Source: Hungateiclostridiaceae bacterium UBA1305 (GTDB taxonomy: Bacteria; Bacillota; Clostridia; Acetivibrionales; DTU013). From it: a DNA stretch of 28,832 bases. Positions 6,819 through 12,854 of the stretch are shown one piece after another. Position 1 is the first letter of the stretch. Every line of letters begins with the position of its first letter. The notes beneath the pieces are model-generated. The model did no database searches. It saw nothing but the letters and a program-made list of their open reading frames with translations, and was not told the origin of the DNA. Location: assembly GCA_002307275.1 (NCBI GenBank), contig DBTX01000059.1, forward strand, positions 1 to 28,832, given 5' to 3'. The position numbers and the translations under genes are program-made.

Positions 6819-6852
6819 ATAAGGCACCCCCTGAAAAATTGGTCACCTTATA

Positions 6853-6881
6853 AGTATATGAATTAGTGCTCTGAAAATTGC
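6853..6881 (-). promoter_or_regulatory. sigma-E-like promoter of sigK
   Basis: On the minus strand, GCAATTT (6881-6875) and CATATACT (6860-6853) are 14 bp apart. The second differs at one position from the sigma-E -10 consensus CATACAMT, and the first matches KMATATT at five of seven. The predicted start lies about 20-30 nt upstream of the sigK coding start. Sigma-E control of sigK is established in spore formers. The match here is by eye. Confidence 0.6.
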
Positions 6882-6922
6882 CTGTACATAAAAAAATATT
6901 TAAAAATTTTTTTAAAACTTTA

Positions 6923-6968
6923 AAACTTTTCCATCACAACTCCATCACAACTTTTTATGGAAAAGTTT
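6923..6968. repeat. 12-bp inverted repeat enclosing an 11-bp tandem duplication
   Basis: AAACTTTTCCAT (6923-6934) and ATGGAAAAGTTT (6957-6968) are perfect reverse complements. Within and overlapping the left arm, CCATCACAACT occurs twice in tandem (6931-6941, 6942-6952). It lies between the divergent sigK and rpsB promoters. It could insulate the two, bind a regulator, or be a terminator. Confidence 0.55.
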
Positions 6969-6985
6969 ACTTGAAAATCTTTTAA

Positions 6986-7014
6986 TTGATAAATTATTCC
7001 CTGTATGGTATACT
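6986..7014 (+). promoter_or_regulatory. sigma-A promoter and leader of rpsB
   Basis: TTGATA (6986-6991), a 17-bp spacer and TATACT (7009-7014) make a strong sigma-A promoter. The transcript would begin near 7021 and carry a leader of about 100 nt. The leader contains small hairpins such as GCCC-AAA-GGGT and TCCG-GT-CGGA before AAGGAGG. Such leaders often mediate feedback by the ribosomal protein, but no known leader class was recognised. Confidence 0.7.
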
Positions 7015-7119
7015 ACATAACGAAAAAATACGCACACGCTCGACGATTGGTTAAGTGCCCAAAGGGTTGTCCGGTCGGATGAAAGCTGTGGTGGTGTAAA
7101 CTTAAGGAGGACATTTAAT

Positions 7120-7899
7120 ATGTCAGTTATTTCAATGAAACAGCTGCTGGAAGCAGGCGTCCATTTCGGTCATCAGACCAGAAGATGGAATCCCAAAATG
7201 GCCGAATACATCTTTACGGAGAGAAACGGCATCTACATTATTGATCTGCAGAAGACCGTCAAGAAAGTTGAAGAAGCTTACTACTTCATCAGAGAAGTCG
7301 CTATGAATGGCGATGACGTCCTTTTTGTAGGAACCAAGAAGCAGGCACAGGATTCAATCAAGGAAGAAGCAGAGAGAAGCAGCCAGTATTTTGTAAACGC
7401 AAGATGGCTCGGCGGAATGCTCACAAACTTCAAGACCATCCGTAAGAGGATCGACAGGCTGCATCAACTGAATAACATGGAAGCGAACGGTCTGTTCGAG
7501 GTGCTGCCTAAAAAGGAAGTCATCAAACTCAAAGGCGAGATGGAGAAGCTTGAAAAATACCTTGGCGGCATCAAGAACATGAAGAAGATACCTGGAGCTA
7601 TGTTTATAGTTGACCCAAGGAAAGAAAGAATTGCCATACTTGAAGCCAGAAAGCTCGGTATTCCTGTAGTAGCTATTGTTGATACAAATTGCGATCCTGA
7701 TGAAGTGGATTATGTAATTCCGGGTAATGATGATGCCATAAGAGCAGTCAAGCTCATTGCAGCTAAAATGGCTGATGCTATCATCGAAGGACGCCAGGGT
7801 GAACAGCTTTCAACGAATACTGTGACAGCGACTACTACTCCTGAAGCCGAGGAAAAGATCAATGAAGTTGATGCTGTAGAAGCAGCAGTAGAAGCTTAA
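7120..7899 (+). CDS. rpsB: 30S ribosomal protein S2
   Basis: S2 is the ribosomal protein that joins the head-body junction of the small subunit late in assembly. The 259-aa product begins MSVISMKQLLEAGVHFGHQT and has RRWNPKMAEYIFTERNGIYI, WLGGMLTNFKTI, GAMFIVDPRKERIA and the IPVVAIVDTNCDPD block that typify the family. A C-terminal tail of about 30 residues rich in A, T and E is unconserved. The start is clear, with AAGGAGG 8 nt before the ATG. It heads the rpsB-tsf-pyrH-frr cluster, but a strong terminator follows at 7909-7939, so much of its transcript probably stops there. Confidence 0.98.
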   Translation: MSVISMKQLLEAGVHFGHQTRRWNPKMAEYIFTERNGIYIIDLQKTVKKVEEAYYFIREVAMNGDDVLFVGTKKQAQDSIKEEAERSSQYFVNARWLGGMLTNFKTIRKRIDRLHQLNNMEANGLFEVLPKKEVIKLKGEMEKLEKYLGGIKNMKKIPGAMFIVDPRKERIAILEARKLGIPVVAIVDTNCDPDEVDYVIPGNDDAIRAVKLIAAKMADAIIEGRQGEQLSTNTVTATTTPEAEEKINEVDAVEAAVEA

Positions 7900-7908
7900 T
7901 AAATGATT

Positions 7909-7939
7909 GCCCGGTTCGGAAACCGGACCGGGCTTTTTT
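7909..7939 (+). terminator. intrinsic terminator after rpsB
   Basis: GCCCGGTTCGG (7909-7919) pairs with CCGGACCGGGC (7923-7933) with one mismatch around a 3-nt loop. Six T follow immediately. It lies inside the rpsB-tsf cluster and would lower tsf expression relative to rpsB unless read through. Confidence 0.85.
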
Positions 7940-8024
7940 AAAGAACAAACCTGCTTTATAAATGAAGAATAAAGGCCATATGAATTGGCTAATAATAAGA
8001 TTATATTTGTTTGGAGGAATTTGG

Positions 8025-8672
8025 ATGATTACTGCTGAAATGGTTAAACAACTCCGCGAAAGAACCGGATCAGGTATGATGGACTGCAAAAAGGCGCTCA
8101 CTGAAACGGATGGCAATGTGGAAAAGGCAATAGAATATCTGAGAGAAAAAGGACTTGCAGCCGCAGCAAAGAAAGCCGGCAGAATAGCAGCAGAAGGCCT
8201 CGTTGAATCATACATACACGGAAATGGCAGAATTGGTGTGCTTGTAGAAGTCAATATAGAGACTGACTTTGCAGCTGCAAATGAAGATTTCAAGCAGCTT
8301 GTCAAGGACATAGCAATGCAGATTGCTGCTGCAAAACCTGAATATGTCAGGAAGGAAGAGGTTCCAACCGACGTACTTGATAAGGAAATGAACATTCTCA
8401 GGGCTCAAGCCAGAAACGAAGGGAAACCTGAAAAAATCATTGAAAAGATGGTTGAAGGAAGAATTGAAAAATTCTATAAGGATATTTGTCTTCTTGAGCA
8501 GCCTTGGATTAAGGATAACGACAAGACAATCAAACAGCTTGTAACCGAGAAGATAGCAGCTATTGGAGAAAATATAAGCATAAGAAGATTTGCAAGATTT
8601 GAACGAGGCGAAGGCCTGGCGAAGAAGGAAGAAAACTTTGCTGAGGAAGTTGCAAAACAAATTGGCGGCTAA
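8025..8672 (+). CDS. tsf: translation elongation factor Ts
   Basis: EF-Ts is the guanine-nucleotide exchange factor for EF-Tu. The start is ATG at 8025, giving MITAEMVKQLRERTGSGMMD, with GGAGG at 8013-8017 seven nt upstream; the frame is open 21 codons farther but lacks a ribosome site. The product is 215 aa. It shows the UBA-like N-terminal domain (CKKALTETDGNVEKAIEYLR), then the core with VEVNIETDFAAANEDFK, the TDF region that contacts EF-Tu, and the C-terminal IKQLVTEKIAAIGENISIRRF. The length matches the short bacterial form rather than the longer E. coli type. A terminator follows directly. Confidence 0.97.
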   Translation: MITAEMVKQLRERTGSGMMDCKKALTETDGNVEKAIEYLREKGLAAAAKKAGRIAAEGLVESYIHGNGRIGVLVEVNIETDFAAANEDFKQLVKDIAMQIAAAKPEYVRKEEVPTDVLDKEMNILRAQARNEGKPEKIIEKMVEGRIEKFYKDICLLEQPWIKDNDKTIKQLVTEKIAAIGENISIRRFARFERGEGLAKKEENFAEEVAKQIGG

Positions 8673-8678
8673 AAAAGT

Positions 8679-8711
8679 GGGGAACATATAAAAATATGTT
8701 CCCCTTTTTTT
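8679..8711 (+). terminator. intrinsic terminator after tsf
   Basis: GGGGAACATAT (8679-8689) and ATATGTTCCCC (8694-8704) form a perfect 11-bp stem with an AAAA loop. Seven T (8705-8711) follow, and six A precede it, so it could work in both directions. Confidence 0.95.
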
Positions 8712-8804
8712 GAGCAAAGCGAATTTTCTTGAAATAATATAAAAATAGCAGGAATTTTAGTTTTAGTGTAGAACAATAATTAAGGAGTGGGGGTTAAAAC
8801 CAAC

Positions 8805-9509
8805 ATGACGCCAAAATACAAACGAATCTTGCTAAAGCTGAGTGGTGAAGCGCTTGCCGGGGATCAGAAAACCGGTATTGAAAAGGATACACTCGGTGCT
8901 ATTTCCGACAGGATAGCGGAAGCTTACAAGCTTGGAGTCGAAATTTCCATTGTTGTAGGCGGGGGCAATTTTTGGAGGGGAAGAAGCGGAAAGGGTATGG
9001 ACCGTACTACTGCGGACCATATGGGTATGCTGGCTACCGTCATCAATTCGCTTGCGCTGCAGGATGCGCTTGAAACAAGGAACATTCCTACAAGGGTGCA
9101 GACGGCTATCGAGATGAGGCAGATTGCTGAACCATATATCAGGAGAAAGGCAATCAGGCATCTTGAGAAGAAAAGAATCGTGATATTTGCTTGTGGGACA
9201 GGCAACCCCTATTTTTCTACAGATACGACAGCTGCGCTCCGAGCTGCTGAGATTGATGCGGAAGTCATTTTAATGGCAAAGAAAGTTGACGGGGTATATG
9301 ACAGTGATCCCATGGATAATCCCAATGCTGTCAGGTTTGAAAGCCTGACATATATAGATGCGCTCAGCAGGAGACTTGGGGTTATGGATTCCACAGCGCT
9401 CTCCCTGTGTATGGACAATAACATCCCGGTCATGGTATTCGGACTTGATGACCCGGAGAATATAATCAAGGCAGTGATGGGAGAAAATATCGGTACAGTA
9501 ATAAGCTAA
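8805..9509 (+). CDS. pyrH: uridylate kinase (UMP kinase)
   Basis: The enzyme phosphorylates UMP to UDP with ATP in pyrimidine nucleotide synthesis. It belongs to the amino-acid-kinase fold and is hexameric in bacteria. From ATG 8805 it is 234 aa and begins MTPKYKRILLKLSGEALAGD, aligning with known family starts. A GTG at 8787 gives six extra residues but sits right on the AAGGAG. Motifs seen are VVGGGNFWRG, ADHMGMLATVINSLALQDAL, RRKAIRHLEKKRIVIFACGT, GNPYFSTDTTAALRA and VDGVYDSDP. It follows the tsf terminator by about 94 bp, so it needs readthrough or its own promoter; I found no convincing promoter there. Confidence 0.97.
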   Translation: MTPKYKRILLKLSGEALAGDQKTGIEKDTLGAISDRIAEAYKLGVEISIVVGGGNFWRGRSGKGMDRTTADHMGMLATVINSLALQDALETRNIPTRVQTAIEMRQIAEPYIRRKAIRHLEKKRIVIFACGTGNPYFSTDTTAALRAAEIDAEVILMAKKVDGVYDSDPMDNPNAVRFESLTYIDALSRRLGVMDSTALSLCMDNNIPVMVFGLDDPENIIKAVMGENIGTVIS

Positions 9510-9531
9510 ATATTATTGAGGAGGGTTCAGT

Positions 9532-10089
9532 ATGGCGAACGAAGTTTACAAGGATATTGAGGAGAAAATGGACAAGGCGATTCATGTTCTTAAGGAGGAA
9601 TTGTCGGGACTGCGTGCTGGCAGGGCCAATCCCGCCATATTGGACAGGATATCCGTTGACTATTATGGAGCCCCTACACCTATAAACCAATTGGGCAGTG
9701 TATCCGTCCCTGAAGCGAGAGTAATCGTTATCCAGCCTTGGGATGCTAAAATACTGAAGGATATTGAAAAGGCCATACAGAAGTCTGATATCGGCATCAA
9801 CCCCAACAACGACGGCAAAATTATAAGACTTATCTTTCCAATTTTAACAGAGGAAAGAAGAAAAGATCTTACAAAAAGTGTAAAAAAATACGGTGAGGAT
9901 TCAAAGATAACAATCCGTTCGATCAGAAGAGATGCCATCGAGCATTACAAAGTTCAGAAAAAGAACAGCGAAATCACAGAGGACGATCTGAAAGATATGG
10001 AAGAGGATGTTCAGAAGATGACAGACAAATTTATCGCTGACATCGATAGGATGGTTGAGCTGAAGGATAAGGAAATAATGGAGGTTTAA
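9532..10089 (+). CDS. frr: ribosome recycling factor
   Basis: With EF-G, RRF splits post-termination ribosomes. The product is 185 aa, the family's usual length. The helical domain I shows MDKAIHVLKEELSGLRAGRA and ends with DDLKDMEEDVQKMTDKFIADIDRM. The small beta domain II lies in the middle (YYGAPTPINQLGSVSVPEAR, VIQPWD). GGAGG lies 8 nt before the ATG, and the gap from pyrH is 22 bp, so both are co-transcribed. The end overlaps a GGAGG that serves the next small ORF. Confidence 0.98.
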   Translation: MANEVYKDIEEKMDKAIHVLKEELSGLRAGRANPAILDRISVDYYGAPTPINQLGSVSVPEARVIVIQPWDAKILKDIEKAIQKSDIGINPNNDGKIIRLIFPILTEERRKDLTKSVKKYGEDSKITIRSIRRDAIEHYKVQKKNSEITEDDLKDMEEDVQKMTDKFIADIDRMVELKDKEIMEV

Positions 10090-10098
10090 GGCTGCACA

Positions 10099-10332
10099 AT
10101 GCGTAATGGCAACGGGCAGGCTAATCTTATGGATATTGAGGATATGTCAGGCTGCAAGCTGGATCAGGCTATGGAGCTTTTAAATGAAAATGGGATTGTA
10201 AAGATCTCTGTAAAGCTCACAGCATCGCCCAGACTAAGAGATATTGGCTATGACAGCAATTCAAGAGTTGTCAGACAGGTTTTGCAGGATGACGGTACAA
10301 TGGAATTGCTGGTCTGCAATTTAAACATTTAA
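10099..10332 (+). CDS. conserved-looking 77-aa protein after frr, function unknown
   Basis: It begins 9 bp after frr and has AAGG (10089-10092 region) before ATG 10099; an internal ATG at 10129 is an alternative start. It is soluble and acidic to neutral, with a pattern of one helix (KLDQAMELLNENGI) followed by strands VKISVKLTA, SRVVRQVLQ and MELLVCNL. That suggests a small alpha-beta domain such as a PASTA or ACT-like fragment, but no family is assigned. Tight spacing suggests translation with frr. Codon use resembles its neighbours. Confidence 0.65.
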   Translation: MRNGNGQANLMDIEDMSGCKLDQAMELLNENGIVKISVKLTASPRLRDIGYDSNSRVVRQVLQDDGTMELLVCNLNI

Positions 10333-10345
10333 AATAAGAGTGACT

Positions 10346-10416
10346 GATTTGGCTTTATCTCAGCTTGAAGCGGAGGAACTGATACTCTGCCAAATCGTAT
10401 CTACATAAATTTTTTT
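10346..10416 (+). terminator. possible terminator of the rpsB-frr cluster
   Basis: GATTTGGC (10346-10353) and GCCAAATC (10389-10396) are perfect inverted repeats enclosing a smaller TCAG/CTGA pairing. A run of seven T (10410-10416) lies 13 nt farther. The long loop and the gap before the T run make it an imperfect terminator. Confidence 0.4.
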
Positions 10417-10420
10417 AGAA

Positions 10421-10456
10421 AAAGCACCCGCTAGGAACTAATTCGGCAGGTGCTTT
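10421..10456 (+). terminator. hairpin upstream of the two-component genes
   Basis: AAAGCACC (10421-10428) pairs with GGTGCTTT (10449-10456). The T tract is short and interrupted (TTTCCTT). It may end transcription from frr before the regulatory genes, making the next module independently expressed. Confidence 0.5.
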
Positions 10457-10499
10457 CCTTATACTACAAACCCGGTAAAAATAAAAAGGGAGGTTCACT

Positions 10500-11174
10500 G
10501 TGAAAACAATTATGTTGCTTGAAGATGATGAAAATTTAAGCCGCGGCATCGCGTTTGCTTTTGAAAAAGATGGCTACCACACCATATCCGCCTGCAGCAT
10601 TAAGGAAGGGAAACAGCTTCTGGAGCAGCAGAAGACTGACCTTATCCTACTGGATTTAGGGCTGCCGGATGGCAATGGAATGGACTTGTGTAAAGAAATC
10701 AGAACTTATTCAAAAGTCCCTATCATCATGCTTACAGCCTGTGATTTGGAAACAGATGAGGTACAAGGCTTGATGTCCGGCGCAGACGATTATATCACCA
10801 AGCCGTTCTCGCTTTCGGTCCTGCGCGCTCGTGTCGAAGCAATCTTTCGGCGAATGGAAGCAAATGATAATCATATCATTCAAACCGGCAGATTCAGACT
10901 TGACGTTAATCTTTGCAAGCTTTACCGGGCTGATGAGGAAATCCCAATCAGTACAACGGAGTTTCGGCTGCTCAGTTATTTCATGAGTAATGCAGGACAG
11001 ATCCTGACAAAAGAACAGATACTTGCGTTGTGGGATGCGCAAGGCAACTTTGTAGATGAAAATACCCTGTCCGTGAACATCAGCCGGCTGCGTGCAAAAT
11101 TGGAGAATGACCCTAAAAACCCTAAAACAATAAAAACGATACATGGACTGGGCTATATTTGGGTAAAGGAGTGA
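10500..11174 (+). CDS. OmpR/PhoB-family response regulator
   Basis: This is the DNA-binding output of the two-component system with the kinase at 11180. The start is GTG, with GGGAGG 6 nt upstream. The 224-aa protein has a receiver domain (1-115) with acidic D9/D10, phosphoacceptor D52 in LLDLGLPDG, T79 region IIMLTA and conserved K in YITKPFSL. It ends with a winged-helix domain (125-224) containing ISTTEFRLLSYFM, QILTKEQIL, VDENTLSVNISRLRAKLE and IHGLGYIW. Regulators of this type beside a MacB/FtsX ABC transporter usually switch that transporter on when a peptide antibiotic or envelope stress is sensed. That role is inferred. Confidence 0.95.
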   Translation: MKTIMLLEDDENLSRGIAFAFEKDGYHTISACSIKEGKQLLEQQKTDLILLDLGLPDGNGMDLCKEIRTYSKVPIIMLTACDLETDEVQGLMSGADDYITKPFSLSVLRARVEAIFRRMEANDNHIIQTGRFRLDVNLCKLYRADEEIPISTTEFRLLSYFMSNAGQILTKEQILALWDAQGNFVDENTLSVNISRLRAKLENDPKNPKTIKTIHGLGYIWVKE

Positions 11175-11179
11175 AAGAA

Positions 11180-12103
11180 TTGATCTGGTTACCTTATACT
11201 ATTGCGGGCATGACAATTCTTTTTCTCATTATCACAATCTTTTGCTGCCGAAGATATGTTATTAATACTTTCAATTCCATCGATAAGGTTCTGGACCGCA
11301 TCCTGGCGAAAGATAAGAGTTTGCAGATGGAGATCATGGAAGATGACCGGATATCGAAGCTTACTCACAAAGCAAATCGAATTGTGGATAGGTGTATTTC
11401 CGATATAGCGCAGTCAAAGGAAGAAAAAGAAACGATACAGGGCTTCATTTCCGATATGTCCCATCAGATGAAAACGCCTTTATCCAGCATTTCAATGTAT
11501 TCGGACTTGTTAATTGAGGACAAGCTGTCCGAAGGAGAACGACAGGAGTTTGTAATTCGTATAAAGTCAGGAACAGAAAGACTAAAGTGGATGATGGACA
11601 GCTTAATCAAAATGTCACGGCTTGAAGTAGGAGCTATCCAGCTAACCCCTGTTCAGACAGGTATCAGACAAACAATTTCTGAAAGTATCAGCGGCGTTGT
11701 CGCTTTAGCCGCAAAGAAGAATATCAGCATAACGGTTTCTTCCTTTGAGGAGGTTTTGCTTTACCATGACAGAAAGTGGACACGGGAAGCACTGAACAAC
11801 ATCCTTGAAAATGCAGTCAAGTATTCAATTGCCGAGGGTGTCATCGAGGTATCTGTCGAGCAGCTTTCACTCTATACGAAAATCACTGTTACCGATCACG
11901 GTATCGGTATTGATAAAAGCGATTTTAATCAGATCTTCAAACGATTCTACCGGGGCCGGAACACAAAAAACTGTGAGGGGGCGGGGCTTGGATTATATCT
12001 TTCCATGCTCATCCTGGAAAAGCAGGGCGGATACATAATGGTGGACTCAAAGCCTTTTGAGTTTACTTCCTTTTCGATGTTCTTGCAAAACTGTAAGAAA
12101 TAA
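11180..12103 (+). CDS. sensor histidine kinase, short N-terminal sensor
   Basis: Partner of the preceding regulator. TTG at 11180 has AAAGGA 9 nt upstream, giving 307 aa; a GTG at 11171 overlaps the regulator stop and lies too close to that site. There is one transmembrane helix near residues 4-26 (YTIAGMTILFLIITIFCC) and no extracellular loop. A HAMP-like linker follows, then the dimerisation box SDMSHQMKTPLSS with H95 as phosphoacceptor. The ATPase motifs are NNILENAVKYS (N), DHGIGI (G1), IFKRFYRG (F) and EGAGLGLYLS (G2). Lacking an outside domain, it probably senses through the transporter or membrane, as BceS-type kinases do. That analogy is inference, and BceS normally has two helices. 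Confidence 0.93.
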   Translation: MIWLPYTIAGMTILFLIITIFCCRRYVINTFNSIDKVLDRILAKDKSLQMEIMEDDRISKLTHKANRIVDRCISDIAQSKEEKETIQGFISDMSHQMKTPLSSISMYSDLLIEDKLSEGERQEFVIRIKSGTERLKWMMDSLIKMSRLEVGAIQLTPVQTGIRQTISESISGVVALAAKKNISITVSSFEEVLLYHDRKWTREALNNILENAVKYSIAEGVIEVSVEQLSLYTKITVTDHGIGIDKSDFNQIFKRFYRGRNTKNCEGAGLGLYLSMLILEKQGGYIMVDSKPFEFTSFSMFLQNCKK

Positions 12104-12136
12104 ATCCTGTTTTGTTGGGAGCTTGTAAGAACTGGT

Positions 12137-12157
12137 GCTTATGATAGAAGCATAAGC
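12137..12157 (+). promoter_or_regulatory. inverted repeat upstream of the ABC genes
   Basis: GCTTATG and CATAAGC flank ATAGAAG in the 71-bp gap before the ATPase gene. Also TGTAAGAA occurs at 12092-12099 and 12124-12131, 32 bp apart, about three helix turns. Either may be the binding site of the response regulator. No clear -35/-10 pair was found. Confidence 0.35.
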
Positions 12158-12174
12158 GAAAGGAGAGTGAGTAA

Positions 12175-12852
12175 ATGCCTATTTTATTAACGCAGGAACT
12201 TAAAAAACATTATGGAAAGGAGCCGAATATTGTCCGTGCCCTTGACGGCGTTGATATAGCTGTGGAAGCGGGAGAGTTCGTGGCGGTTGTCGGTATGTCC
12301 GGTTCAGGTAAAAGTACCCTTCTGCATATGCTTGGTGGTCTTGACAAGCCGACAGCCGGGAAAGTGATTGTTGACGGACATGAACTTTCTAAAATGTCGG
12401 ATGAGCAATTGACCGTATTTCGTAGGCGTAATGTGGGATTTGTGTTCCAGAGTTACAATCTGGTACCGATTTTAAGTGTTTATGAAAATATCGTATTACC
12501 TGTTGAATTGGACGGCAACACGATAGACAGTGCTTTTATCGATGAAATTATTGGCACACTGGGACTTGGCGAGAAACGAAATAATCTGCCCAATATGCTT
12601 TCCGGCGGTCAACAGCAGCGTGTAGCGATTGCACGTGCGCTTGCTGCAAAACCGTCAATTCTGCTTGCAGACGAGCCTACCGGCAATTTAGACAGTAAAA
12701 CCAGTCAGGATGTTTTAGGTACTCTGAAAATGACCTCAACTAAATTTCATCAAACCATGATGATGATTACCCATAACGAGCAAATTGCCCAGCTTGCCGA
12801 CCGCGTTATCCATATGGAAGACGGTAAAGTAGTCCGGGAAGGACGTGGCTGA
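12175..12852 (+). CDS. ABC transporter ATP-binding protein (MacB/LolD type)
   Basis: The 225-aa ATPase pairs with the permease that begins 2 bp after its stop. All ABC motifs are intact: Walker A GMSGSGKST, Q-loop in FVFQSYNLVP, signature LSGGQQQRVAIARAL, Walker B ILLADEPTGNLD and H-loop MITHN. The GNLDSKTS and YNLVP forms are typical of the MacB/BceA/LolD branch, which drives FtsX-fold permeases. The ribosome site AAGGAGAG precedes the ATG. Expected role: energising removal or sensing of an amphipathic peptide at the membrane; the substrate is unknown. Confidence 0.96.
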   Translation: MPILLTQELKKHYGKEPNIVRALDGVDIAVEAGEFVAVVGMSGSGKSTLLHMLGGLDKPTAGKVIVDGHELSKMSDEQLTVFRRRNVGFVFQSYNLVPILSVYENIVLPVELDGNTIDSAFIDEIIGTLGLGEKRNNLPNMLSGGQQQRVAIARALAAKPSILLADEPTGNLDSKTSQDVLGTLKMTSTKFHQTMMMITHNEQIAQLADRVIHMEDGKVVREGRG

Positions 12853-12854
12853 AA

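Noticed and set aside
7859..8395. Minus-strand frame of 178 codons across the rpsB end and tsf
   Set aside because: It overlaps a terminator and conserved tsf codons on the other strand and is rich in serine and alanine as a reverse-frame shadow.
10334..10499. Considered a T-box or riboswitch before the two-component genes
   Set aside because: There is no T-box AGGGTGG-type motif or known aptamer core; only two simple hairpins are seen.
10710..11144. Minus-strand frame of 144 codons within the response regulator
   Set aside because: It is antisense to the conserved receiver and DNA-binding domains, with no start signal.
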